64,000 nt of DNA from an uncultured Dokdonia sp. GTDB lineage: Bacteria > Bacteroidota > Bacteroidia > Flavobacteriales > Flavobacteriaceae. The position numbers and the translations under genes are program-made. The DNA lies in NCBI RefSeq assembly GCF_947492535.1, contig NZ_CANLNH010000004.1, forward strand, positions 124,001-188,000, in the 5' to 3' direction. The notes under the pieces are model-generated. The model was not told the DNA's origin and searched no databases. It saw only the letters and a program-made list of their open reading frames with translations. Shown here piece after piece: positions 26,582 to 33,938 of this stretch (its first letter is position 1; each line of letters opens with the position of its first letter).

Positions 26582-26617
26582 CAATTTTGAGAAGTCTGTA
26601 AGACGTACTCAAAATTG
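26582..26617 (-). other. Hairpin 1 in the sufD-sufS gap
   Basis: 10-bp perfect arms caattttgag and ctcaaaattg enclosing 16 bases, 34 bases before the sufS start. No U tract follows on the minus strand, so this is more likely an mRNA structure than a terminator. Confidence 0.6.
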
Positions 26618-26629
26618 TAAGTTGAACTA

Positions 26630-26650
26630 ATCCCGCTTTTTCAGCGGGAT
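26630..26650 (-). other. Hairpin 2 in the sufD-sufS gap
   Basis: 8-bp GC-rich arms atcccgct and agcgggat with a 5-base loop, not followed by a U tract. Confidence 0.6.
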
Positions 26651-26672
26651 CCTGGTTTTATACCTTTTTATC

Positions 26673-26701
26673 AAAATACCCGCTTTTAGGGCGGGTATTT
26701 T
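26673..26701 (-). terminator. Hairpin 3 with U tract after sufD
   Basis: 11-bp arms aaaatacccgc and gcgggtatttt, 23 bases after the sufD stop. It resembles an intrinsic terminator but lies inside the suf cluster, so it could attenuate transcription into sufS or mark a 3' processing end. Confidence 0.65.
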
Positions 26702-26723
26702 AATATATGATTATACTATATTC

Positions 26724-28037
26724 TTATATCTCAAACCCTATGCTTACGCCAATTTTCTTGGCAATAAGTTTGGTGATACGTTGTTTTAATTGCGGAATTT
26801 TTACACTTGATAATACCGTGTTTGCAAAGGCATACATTAATAATGCTCTTGCTTCTTTTTTGGCAATACCTCTAGATTGTAAATAAAATAAAGCGCTTTC
26901 ATCTAATTGACCAATAGTACATCCGTGTGAACAACGTACGTCATCTGCAAAAATCTCTAATTGAGGTTTTGAGTTAATCGTCGCTTTATCATCTATCAGG
27001 ATATTATTGTTAGATTGATATGCGTTTGTTTTTTGCGCTTCTTTTTCTACAACTACTTTTCCATTAAAAACACCTATTGCACTATCTGCAAAGATCCCTT
27101 TGTAATCTTGATGTGATTCACAGTTGGGTTCTATATGATGTACCAATGTATTATGGTCTACGTGTTGTTTTCCTTCTATAAGCGTTACTCCTTTTAATAT
27201 AGAATCAATACGCTCTCCTTTCTGATAATAGTTGAGGTTATTACGTGTAATATTTCCTCCTAATGAAAAAGTGTGCACAGAAACAATACTCTCTCCATGT
27301 TGCTCTATTTCTGTTGTATCAACGAGAGAAGCATCTAACTTATCATTTTGGATTTTATAATAATCTATAATAGCACGTTTTGCAGCATAAACTTCAGTAA
27401 CAGAATTTGTAAACGTCGCATTATCTGATAAACTCTGATGACGTTCTATAATTTGTACTTCTGAATTTTCTTCAGCAACAATAAGATTACGAGGTTGTAG
27501 AAGTGCAGCTTCTTTTGACCCTGTTGCAAAATGAATGATCTGGATAGGCTTGTCTGCTACTTTTCCTTTAGGGATATAGATATAGGCTCCATCTCTAGCA
27601 AAAGCAGTATTAAGCGATGTTAAACTCTCTTCTTTTACAATTTTATTGAAGTATACATCAATAACTTGTTTATACTTAGATTTTGTAAGTGCAGAATTCA
27701 TTGTACATACATCGATCCCATCGTGTGTTGTAGAGGATAAGTGTGCATTAAAAACACCATCTACAAAAATGATATTATAAGTATCTATATCATTAATGAA
27801 ATAACGCTCTACATCTTTAAAATCTAAGGAAGATTTTTTAGTAGGAAAGATATTGTAGTCTTTCTTTAAGATGCTATTGAGGGATGTGTATTTCCAAGCC
27901 TCATCCTTTTTAGTAGGGAATCCTTCTGCTTCAAATGTTTTTATAGCATTGCCACGTACATCATATATGGGAGAGTCTGGATCAAGACTGTCTTGAAAAA
28001 CGATGTGTGAACTTACTAATTTATCTTTTAAACTCAT
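26724..28037 (-). CDS. sufD: SufD, scaffold subunit of the SUF complex
   Basis: About 437 residues from the ATG at 28037 (MSLKDKLVSSHIVFQD). A longer frame to 28052 would begin inside an inverted repeat that flanks the upstream gene, so the shorter start is favoured. SufD pairs with SufB and SufC in the Fe-S scaffold. Typical segments are KKDEAWKYTSLNSIL, the beta-helix region (SEVQIIERHQSL; QHGESIVSVHTFSLGGNITR) and the C-terminal DDVRCSHGCTIGQLDESALF, YLQSRGIAKKEARALL. It follows the four-helix-bundle gene and precedes sufS. Confidence 0.95.
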   Translation of the reverse strand: MSLKDKLVSSHIVFQDSLDPDSPIYDVRGNAIKTFEAEGFPTKKDEAWKYTSLNSILKKDYNIFPTKKSSLDFKDVERYFINDIDTYNIIFVDGVFNAHLSSTTHDGIDVCTMNSALTKSKYKQVIDVYFNKIVKEESLTSLNTAFARDGAYIYIPKGKVADKPIQIIHFATGSKEAALLQPRNLIVAEENSEVQIIERHQSLSDNATFTNSVTEVYAAKRAIIDYYKIQNDKLDASLVDTTEIEQHGESIVSVHTFSLGGNITRNNLNYYQKGERIDSILKGVTLIEGKQHVDHNTLVHHIEPNCESHQDYKGIFADSAIGVFNGKVVVEKEAQKTNAYQSNNNILIDDKATINSKPQLEIFADDVRCSHGCTIGQLDESALFYLQSRGIAKKEARALLMYAFANTVLSSVKIPQLKQRITKLIAKKIGVSIGFEI

Positions 28038-28044
28038 ATTTTTT

Positions 28045-28073
28045 GGTTTCAAGTTTAAGGTTTCACGTTTAAA
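28045..28073. repeat. Inverted repeat, sufD side of the four-helix-bundle gene
   Basis: GGTTTCAAGTTTAAGGTTT and the following bases. Its reverse complement nearly recurs at 28470-28499 on the other side of the gene. Confidence 0.65.
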
Positions 28074-28076
28074 GCG

Positions 28077-28469
28077 TTAACTCTTAAATTTTGTTCCTTG
28101 GTAATCTTTTTTGTTGAGATAATTTATAAAGCTGGATATACGCTTACTTAAGTATTCGCAATCAGCAATTAATTTTTCAAAAGTTATTTCATTTATATAT
28201 TCCCAGTCTAATAATCTATATAACTGAGATCTCGTTTCTCCTGCTGAACCTTTAGCTATAGCCAAAAACTGTCTAAACTCTAGGTTTCCGTCACGTTCAA
28301 AGCCTTCTGCAATATTATCCATAATAGATCCAGCCGAACTGCAAATTTGATCTTTAAGTTTAAAATTTTGTTTTAGTTCTGTTGATTTGGCAATTAGAAT
28401 AATCTCTTTGTTTAATGCATGTGCATCTTGCCATATTCTTAAATCTTCAAAACGTTTAACAGTAGCCAT
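28077..28469 (-). CDS. Four-helix-bundle protein (23S rRNA intervening-sequence type)
   Basis: A 130-residue all-helical protein: RFEDLRIWQDAHALNKEII, then LKDQICSSAGSIMDNIAEGF, FRQFLAIAKGSAGETRSQLY and the C-terminal CEYLSKRISSFINYL. This is the S23/IVP family, first known from intervening sequences in 23S rRNA genes and widespread as isolated genes in Bacteroidota. Its biochemical role is not established. Here it interrupts the suf operon between sufC and sufD, in the same direction. It is bracketed by inverted repeats (28045-28073 and 28470-28499), the right one covering the sufC stop codon. It looks like a late insertion (inference). Confidence 0.92.
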   Translation of the reverse strand: MATVKRFEDLRIWQDAHALNKEIILIAKSTELKQNFKLKDQICSSAGSIMDNIAEGFERDGNLEFRQFLAIAKGSAGETRSQLYRLLDWEYINEITFEKLIADCEYLSKRISSFINYLNKKDYQGTKFKS

Positions 28470-28499
28470 TTTAAACTTTAGACTTGAAACTTTTAAACC
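28470..28499. repeat. Inverted repeat, sufC side of the four-helix-bundle gene
   Basis: Reads TTTAAACTTTAGACTTGAAA and on to TTTTAAACC. Its reverse complement begins GGTTTAAAAGTTTCAAGTC and resembles the repeat at 28045. It overlaps the last codons of sufC (stop at 28493). Confidence 0.65.
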
Positions 28500-29242
28500 A
28501 GTTCCTCTTTAAGCCAGTCGTATCCTTTTTCTTCAAGCTCGTGAGCAAGTTCTTTGCCTCCTGTCTTTACAATCTTACCATCCATAAGTACGTGTACAAC
28601 ATCTGGTACGATATAATCTAATAGTCTTTGATAGTGAGTAATTACTAGGACAGCGTTATCTTCACTACGTAATTTGTTTACACCATTTGCTACAATGCGT
28701 AGTGCATCGATATCAAGACCAGAATCTGTTTCATCAAGGATCGCCAACTTAGGTTCAAGCATAGCCATTTGAAAAATCTCATTACGCTTTTTCTCTCCTC
28801 CAGAAAATCCTACATTAAGAGATCTAGATAAAAACTTACGATCTATTTCAAGAAGCTCTGATTTTTCACGTATCATTTTAAGCATATCACTAGCAGGCAT
28901 ATCTTCTAGTCCTTTTGCTTTACGTGTTTGATTGATAGCCGTTTTGATAAAGTTTGTAACGGTTACCCCAGGAATTTCAACAGGATACTGAAAAGATAAA
29001 AACACACCTTCATGTGCACGTTCTTCAGGATCCATTTCTAGAATAGACTCTCCATTAAGAAAGATATCACCATCAGTAACTTCATATTCTTCTTTTCCTG
29101 CTATAACAGAAGATAATGTACTTTTTCCAGAACCATTAGGCCCCATAATAGCATGTACTTCTCCAGCTTTAATCTCAAGATTGATTCCTTTTAGGATATC
29201 TTTTTCTTCTATACCTGCGTGCAGGTCTTTTACTGTTAACAT
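28493..29242 (-). CDS. sufC: SufC, ATPase of the SUF complex
   Basis: A 249-residue ABC-type ATPase. The Walker A motif GPNGSGKST is at residues 34-42, followed by the Q-loop (LSFQYPVEIPG), the signature FSGGEKKRNEIFQMA, Walker B LAILDETDSGLD and the switch His in VITHYQRLLDYI. It drives conformational change in SufBCD during cluster assembly. It follows the small lipoprotein gene by 31 bases. Its stop codon lies within an inverted repeat that flanks the four-helix-bundle gene. Confidence 0.97.
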   Translation of the reverse strand: MLTVKDLHAGIEEKDILKGINLEIKAGEVHAIMGPNGSGKSTLSSVIAGKEEYEVTDGDIFLNGESILEMDPEERAHEGVFLSFQYPVEIPGVTVTNFIKTAINQTRKAKGLEDMPASDMLKMIREKSELLEIDRKFLSRSLNVGFSGGEKKRNEIFQMAMLEPKLAILDETDSGLDIDALRIVANGVNKLRSEDNAVLVITHYQRLLDYIVPDVVHVLMDGKIVKTGGKELAHELEEKGYDWLKEELV

Positions 29243-29273
29243 AGTGTTTTTTATTACTTTTTGTTTCAGGCTG

Positions 29274-29690
29274 TTATTTTCCTGTTTCTATTTTAATAGG
29301 CTCATTTCCTTTAGAGGGGAGCACTTCAATAATCTCTTTGATAGTTACAATCTCATCCCAAACATCACTACCTTCTGGTTTAGGGTGTATTTCTCCTTTT
29401 ATAACTACAGGTACCATATCAAATTTGTCTTTTTGTTTGTCAGAGACTTGTTTGATTAGTTTTTCAGTCATTTCATCTAAAGAAACACCATAGATAAAAT
29501 TCTTACCCATAATAACACCTGCGCCGTCTACAAATAGAAATTCTCCTTCTATTGTTTTAAGGGATTCATCAGTGTTTAAGTTACCAGCTACTACGGTATC
29601 AGATTCTTTAGAGGAATCTTCTGTCTTAGTTTCATTTTTACAGCTTATGATACTTACTGCTAAAACAAATAAAATGGCTATTTTTTTCAT
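29274..29690 (-). CDS. Small lipoprotein of unknown function
   Basis: A 138-residue protein with a lipoprotein signal (MKKIAILFVLAVSIISC, Cys17) followed by a KNETKTEDSSKESD linker. The rest is an unrecognised small domain (VDGAGVIMGKNFIYGVSLDE; PVVIKGEIHPKPEGSDVWDE). It lies 7 bases downstream of the MBL-fold lipoprotein gene, so the two are probably co-expressed and may act together in the envelope. I cannot assign a function. Confidence 0.7.
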   Translation of the reverse strand: MKKIAILFVLAVSIISCKNETKTEDSSKESDTVVAGNLNTDESLKTIEGEFLFVDGAGVIMGKNFIYGVSLDEMTEKLIKQVSDKQKDKFDMVPVVIKGEIHPKPEGSDVWDEIVTIKEIIEVLPSKGNEPIKIETGK

Positions 29691-29697
29691 AGGGATA

Positions 29698-30573
29698 TTA
29701 GTTTAGTGCTTTAGGAGCTACAGGCATTTTTACAAAGTCTGCAGGCTCGTGTTGTATATATACTTTAGCGTTTTTTGCTTTCGCGAAAGCTTCAAAATTA
29801 GCAATCGCAGTTTTACTTTGATCAAGATCATGATTAAATACAGGAATTACTTTCCCATCTCGATTTTCTTGAAAATGATACATATCTCCAGATAACAACG
29901 TGGGTCCATTTTCTGGTAAATCAATAAAAAGTACTTGATGACCCGGCGTATGACCTGGCATTGATTTTATAATGACACTACCATCTCCAAATACATCACG
30001 ATCTCCTGAAAGTTCGATGACATTGGTAAGTTCTTTAAAAGAATCTGGCGCATAAAAACCGTTTCCTTTTATTTCTTCACCTATAGCAAAATTATATTCA
30101 GGTTTTTGTACAAGCCATTTTGATGCAGCAAAATGATTTGCAGCACCAGTATGGTCAAAATGGATATGAGAAAATGCGATGTAGTCTATATCTTCTTTTT
30201 TAACTCCTATAGAGGCTAATTGATTTAATATAGAATCTTTTCTAGAAATTGTAAAAGCTCCATCAGGAGTTGTATATGGCTCTTGACCTACAAGACCTTC
30301 TGGTAAACCTGTATCCCATAATAAAACACCTTTTGGATGTTTTATTACATAAAAAGCATCAACTAGCTTTTTAGATTCTCCTTTATACGTTTCTCCTTGA
30401 GCAAAAAGGTTTAAATTATTTGCTCCAACAGACCCTCCGTTAAATGTATATAACGCAACTGCTGGTTTTGCAGGAGTTTTAGTTTCTTCCTGAGATTGTT
30501 TGTTTTCTACAGAAGATTCCTTACAAGACATCATAGCTAATACAACAGCTACTAATGTGATAATCTTTTTCAT
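29698..30573 (-). CDS. MBL-fold metallohydrolase lipoprotein (AHL-lactonase-like)
   Basis: A 291-residue protein with lipobox Cys17 and a serine/lysine-rich linker. The metallo-beta-lactamase domain has the zinc motif HIHFDH (His136, His138, Asp140, His141), then MPGHTPGHQVLFIDLPENGP and GDMYHF. The arrangement (LWDTGLPEG early, HxHxDH, a later GHTPGH) resembles N-acyl-homoserine lactonases, but many MBL enzymes share it. Sitting between sufB and sufC, it is not a standard SUF component. The substrate is unknown. The EAFAKAKNAKV segment contains a TTTCGCGAAA palindrome. Confidence 0.85.
   Translation of the reverse strand: MKKIITLVAVVLAMMSCKESSVENKQSQEETKTPAKPAVALYTFNGGSVGANNLNLFAQGETYKGESKKLVDAFYVIKHPKGVLLWDTGLPEGLVGQEPYTTPDGAFTISRKDSILNQLASIGVKKEDIDYIAFSHIHFDHTGAANHFAASKWLVQKPEYNFAIGEEIKGNGFYAPDSFKELTNVIELSGDRDVFGDGSVIIKSMPGHTPGHQVLFIDLPENGPTLLSGDMYHFQENRDGKVIPVFNHDLDQSKTAIANFEAFAKAKNAKVYIQHEPADFVKMPVAPKALN
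29777..29790. repeat. TTTCGCGAAA palindrome, copy 7 (in MBL gene)
   Basis: Core at 29779-29788. Encodes AFAKA near the C-terminus of the MBL-fold lipoprotein. Confidence 0.9.
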
Positions 30574-30600
30574 GACTTTCTAAATGGTTATAGATTTTGA

Positions 30601-32046
30601 TTATCCTACACTTCCTTCTAAACTAATTTCTAGTAATTTTTGAGCCTCTACTGCAAACTCCATAGGAAGTTTATTAAGTACTTCTTTACTAAAACCATTT
30701 ACAATCAATGCGATTGCCTTTTCTGTATCAATACCACGCTGATTACAGTAAAAAATTTGATCTTCTCCAATTTTACTAGTGGTAGCCTCATGCTCAATTT
30801 GCGCAGATTTGTTTTTTGCTTCTATATAAGGAAATGTATGTGCACCACATGCATTCCCCATTAGTAAACTATCACATTGTGAAAAGTTACGCGCATTATC
30901 TGCATTGGCATTTATTTTTACCAATCCACGATATGAGTTTTGTGATTTTCCAGCAGAAATACCTTTGGAAATAATAGTACTCTTAGTGTTTTTTCCTAAG
31001 TGTATCATTTTTGTTCCTGTATCTGCTTGTTGGTAATTATTAGTTACCGCTATAGAATAAAATTCTCCTATAGAATTATCTCCTTTAAGAACACAGCTAG
31101 GGTATTTCCAAGTAACTGCACTTCCGGTTTCCACTTGAGTCCAAGAGATTTTTGCGTTTTTCTCGCAAAGACCACGCTTTGTTACAAAGTTAAAAACGCC
31201 TCCTTTTCCTTCGCTATTTCCAGGATACCAGTTTTGTACAGTTGAATATTTGATTTCTGCATCATCAAGAGCAATCAACTCAACAACGGCTGCATGTAAT
31301 TGATTTTCATCACGACTTGGAGCTGTACAGCCTTCTAAGTAACTTACATAACTTCCTTTATCTGCAATTACTAAGGTACGCTCAAACTGACCTGTCCCTG
31401 CTTGATTAATTCTAAAATAAGTAGAAAGTTCCATTGGGCAACGTACGCCTTTTGGGATATAACAGAAAGATCCATCTGAAAATACAGCACTGTTTAAAGC
31501 GGCGTAAAAATTATCTTTCTGAGGTACAATAGTACCAATGTATTTTTTAACGAGTTCAGGATGTTCCTTAATAGCCTCAGAGATACTCATAAAAATAATT
31601 CCCTTTTTAGCAAGGGTATCTTTAAAGGTAGTGGCTACAGAAACAGAATCTACAACCACATCCATGGCTACGTTTGCAAGTTTCTTTTGCTCATCAATAG
31701 AGATTCCTAATTTCTTAAAAGTCTCTAGTAATTCTGGATCTACTTCATCTAAGCTGTCATACTTAGGTTTTGAGTTTGGAGCCGAATAATAAGAAATAGC
31801 TTGAAAATCAGGTTTTTCATAATTGACATTTGCCCATTCTGGCTCTTCCATTTTAGTCCAGTGACGAAACGCCTCAAGGCGCCATTGCGTCATCCATTCT
31901 GGTTCTTCTTTTTTCTTTGAGATTGCTATAACAATATCTTCGTTAAGCCCTACAGGGAATGTTTCAGAATCAATATCGGTATAAAAACCGTATTCGTATT
32001 CTTTAGTTTTAAGTTCCTCCCTTAAATCGTCTTCAGTATATGCCAT
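30601..32046 (-). CDS. sufB: SufB, scaffold subunit of the SUF complex
   Basis: A 481-residue protein of normal length. SufB is the core scaffold on which Fe-S clusters are built with SufC and SufD. Recognisable segments are [65 protein letters not shown]-like [11 protein letters not shown] and the C-terminal [20 protein letters not shown] then GID. Conserved Cys residues in YLEGC and [15 protein letters not shown] are present. It follows the sufA-like gene by 138 bases, a gap in which I see no gene. Confidence 0.97.
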   Translation of the reverse strand: MAYTEDDLREELKTKEYEYGFYTDIDSETFPVGLNEDIVIAISKKKEEPEWMTQWRLEAFRHWTKMEEPEWANVNYEKPDFQAISYYSAPNSKPKYDSLDEVDPELLETFKKLGISIDEQKKLANVAMDVVVDSVSVATTFKDTLAKKGIIFMSISEAIKEHPELVKKYIGTIVPQKDNFYAALNSAVFSDGSFCYIPKGVRCPMELSTYFRINQAGTGQFERTLVIADKGSYVSYLEGCTAPSRDENQLHAAVVELIALDDAEIKYSTVQNWYPGNSEGKGGVFNFVTKRGLCEKNAKISWTQVETGSAVTWKYPSCVLKGDNSIGEFYSIAVTNNYQQADTGTKMIHLGKNTKSTIISKGISAGKSQNSYRGLVKINANADNARNFSQCDSLLMGNACGAHTFPYIEAKNKSAQIEHEATTSKIGEDQIFYCNQRGIDTEKAIALIVNGFSKEVLNKLPMEFAVEAQKLLEISLEGSVG

Positions 32047-32184
32047 TTTTTTTTTGCTATGACTGATTTAAAAAATCAATCTATGTACGTTTTTAAATAA
32101 TAGATCTAATAGGGCTTAGGAGAACAAAAAGGTGGTGCGTTTATCTCTAAACTGTTTCATTCTCCCGTTGGCCCATTAGTTTTA

Positions 32185-32514
32185 TTATAATGAAAAACTT
32201 TCTCCGCATCCACAGGTACGCTGTGCATTCGGATTGTTAAATACAAATCCTTTACCATTAAGCCCTCCACTATATTCTAGGGTGGTGCCAATGAGATATA
32301 AAAAACTACGCTTGTCTACAATTAAGCGTACATCATTATCTTCAAAAACCTTATCGTCGTCAGCTTGTGATTTATCAAAATGTAAATCATATGATAAACC
32401 TGAGCATCCACCGCTTTTTACACCTACTCTTACGTAGTCTGTAGCAATGTCATACCCGTCATCTTTCATAAGACCGGCGATTTTTGTTTTAGCTTCTTGT
32501 GTTACTTTAATCAT
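32185..32514 (-). CDS. HesB/IscA/SufA-family iron-sulfur carrier
   Basis: A 109-residue A-type carrier with the three invariant cysteines, Cys37 in GGCSGLSY and Cys101/Cys103 in the C-terminal CGCGESF. These proteins bind iron or a [2Fe-2S] cluster and pass it to acceptors. It is the first gene of the suf operon and has a good promoter 20 bases upstream (TTG-N19-TATATTTG, 32534-32563). The name sufA would fit by position, but IscA/ErpA types cannot be told apart here. Confidence 0.94.
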   Translation of the reverse strand: MIKVTQEAKTKIAGLMKDDGYDIATDYVRVGVKSGGCSGLSYDLHFDKSQADDDKVFEDNDVRLIVDKRSFLYLIGTTLEYSGGLNGKGFVFNNPNAQRTCGCGESFSL

Positions 32515-32533
32515 AATGATTCTAAATAATATG

Positions 32534-32563
32534 CAAATATACGCGATAAGTAGCTTTTTTCAA
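32534..32563 (-). promoter_or_regulatory. Promoter of the suf operon
   Basis: Minus-strand -33 TTG (32561-32563), 19-bp spacer and -7 TATATTTG (32534-32541), a good match to the Bacteroidota sigma-A consensus. It lies 19 bases upstream of the sufA-like ATG. Confidence 0.72.
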
Positions 32564-32681
32564 TAGAACCTAACATTATTCTAACATATACTATGATAGG
32601 GTTTTTCTATTATGAAATAATTAGAAAAGTTTAGATAGGATTAAATGTGCTTCCAACACGTACATTACATTTTTTAAATCT

Positions 32682-33782
32682 TTATTTTTTAATAAAACGA
32701 TGTATAGTTTCTGTTTGTATTCCTTGTAGTTTTAAAAAGTACATACCTGTAGCAAGGCTTTCTACGTCAATTGTGGTATTAAAAGTATTTTGAGACACAA
32801 CACTACCTGTCATAGTCATAATTTGATAGGACTGTATACGCTCTATATGTTCTCCTGTAATAGTAAGTTTATCGGAGGAAGGATTAGGAAATAACTCAAT
32901 GAAAACTTGATCAAACTCTTCTGTGCTTAAAAAAGCATTGTTATAAAAAATACGATCTCCATTTGCATCGGTAAGGATTAAACGCCTTCCTTGTCCTTCT
33001 TCTATGATTTCATAAGAAAACGTTTTGTTTTCTAGTTGTGTTGTAAATGCAGAATCAAAAGCATTTAAACTTTCTACACCACAATCCATAGCAAGTTGTC
33101 CAAGGTAACTGATAGAAATAGTAGGTGTTCCAAAATAATCAAAAGCAGAATAAGCACCTGCACCTCCATAAAAACAAATGTAATCTTGAATTAAACCTTC
33201 TCCTTCATCAAAATGACTAATTGTAAAATCATTAAGTTGCTCTGCTTGTTGTGGAGGATAATTTTGAGCAATTCCATCTATTTCAAAATAATCTAAATAC
33301 CAAGGTTCTTGTGTGAGGTTTTGAGGGGGATTTTGATTAATAGTACTATAAATAGCTTGGTCTCCATTGCCTTTTGTAAGTATGAGTTGTGTAAATTCTA
33401 AAAAATCGTCATTTATACTATAAGAAAAATCTTGGTTCTCTGGAATACTTAAAAAATTAAAATAAGCCATTTCAAAATCAATTTCTTCTTGTGTTTCACA
33501 GAAAACAAGTGTATGGGAAAAATCAATAATGTTTAGTACCGTATCAGTAGCCCCCATCATTCCTATAAAGCTATTGCAAATTCCTATACCCATATGTTCG
33601 CTTACAGGATCTCCAACAGAAAGAGACAATGTAGGGTATCCGTCTTGAAACTCTTCGTTAGGAATAGGGACAGTATTTCCTTCAATGGTAAGTTCGGTTA
33701 AAAACCAAGTTCGATTTAAATCTTCTTGAGCATTAAGAAATACCGAAAATAATAGGAAAAATAGAATGTAATTTGATTTCAT
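32682..33782 (-). CDS. Secreted two-domain protein with T9SS type A sorting tail
   Basis: A 366-residue protein with a signal peptide ending FLNAQ. Two similar modules begin NRTWFLTELTIEGNTVPIPN and EPWYLDYFEIDGIAQNYPPQ. Both look like divergent META-type folds and each has an ICNSF or ICFYGG segment and a closing LILTxxNGDxxFY. The last 75 residues are a type A sorting domain (LFPNPSSDKLTITGEHIE, then LATGMYFLKLQG, RFIKK). It is an exported surface protein of unknown role, monocistronic, in a gap of over 100 bases on both sides. Confidence 0.78.
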   Translation of the reverse strand: MKSNYILFFLLFSVFLNAQEDLNRTWFLTELTIEGNTVPIPNEEFQDGYPTLSLSVGDPVSEHMGIGICNSFIGMMGATDTVLNIIDFSHTLVFCETQEEIDFEMAYFNFLSIPENQDFSYSINDDFLEFTQLILTKGNGDQAIYSTINQNPPQNLTQEPWYLDYFEIDGIAQNYPPQQAEQLNDFTISHFDEGEGLIQDYICFYGGAGAYSAFDYFGTPTISISYLGQLAMDCGVESLNAFDSAFTTQLENKTFSYEIIEEGQGRRLILTDANGDRIFYNNAFLSTEEFDQVFIELFPNPSSDKLTITGEHIERIQSYQIMTMTGSVVSQNTFNTTIDVESLATGMYFLKLQGIQTETIHRFIKK

Positions 33783-33900
33783 AATGATGAATGTGTAAAC
33801 TAAAAATACTAATTTATAGCTGGTTCTTGTTTTTTTAATATGTTAAAAATTAAGTTGTACCCTATAAAATTCATATTTGCTATGGTTTATATCCTATATG

Positions 33901-33924
33901 TATACGCTTTCGCGAAAGCGTATA
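33901..33924. repeat. TTTCGCGAAA palindrome, copy 8 (intergenic)
   Basis: A perfect 24-bp palindrome (core 33908-33917) in the 156-base gap between the T9SS protein gene and the hydrolase gene, 15 bases after the stop of the latter. Confidence 0.9.
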
Positions 33925-33938
33925 ATCGCAGCATTACA

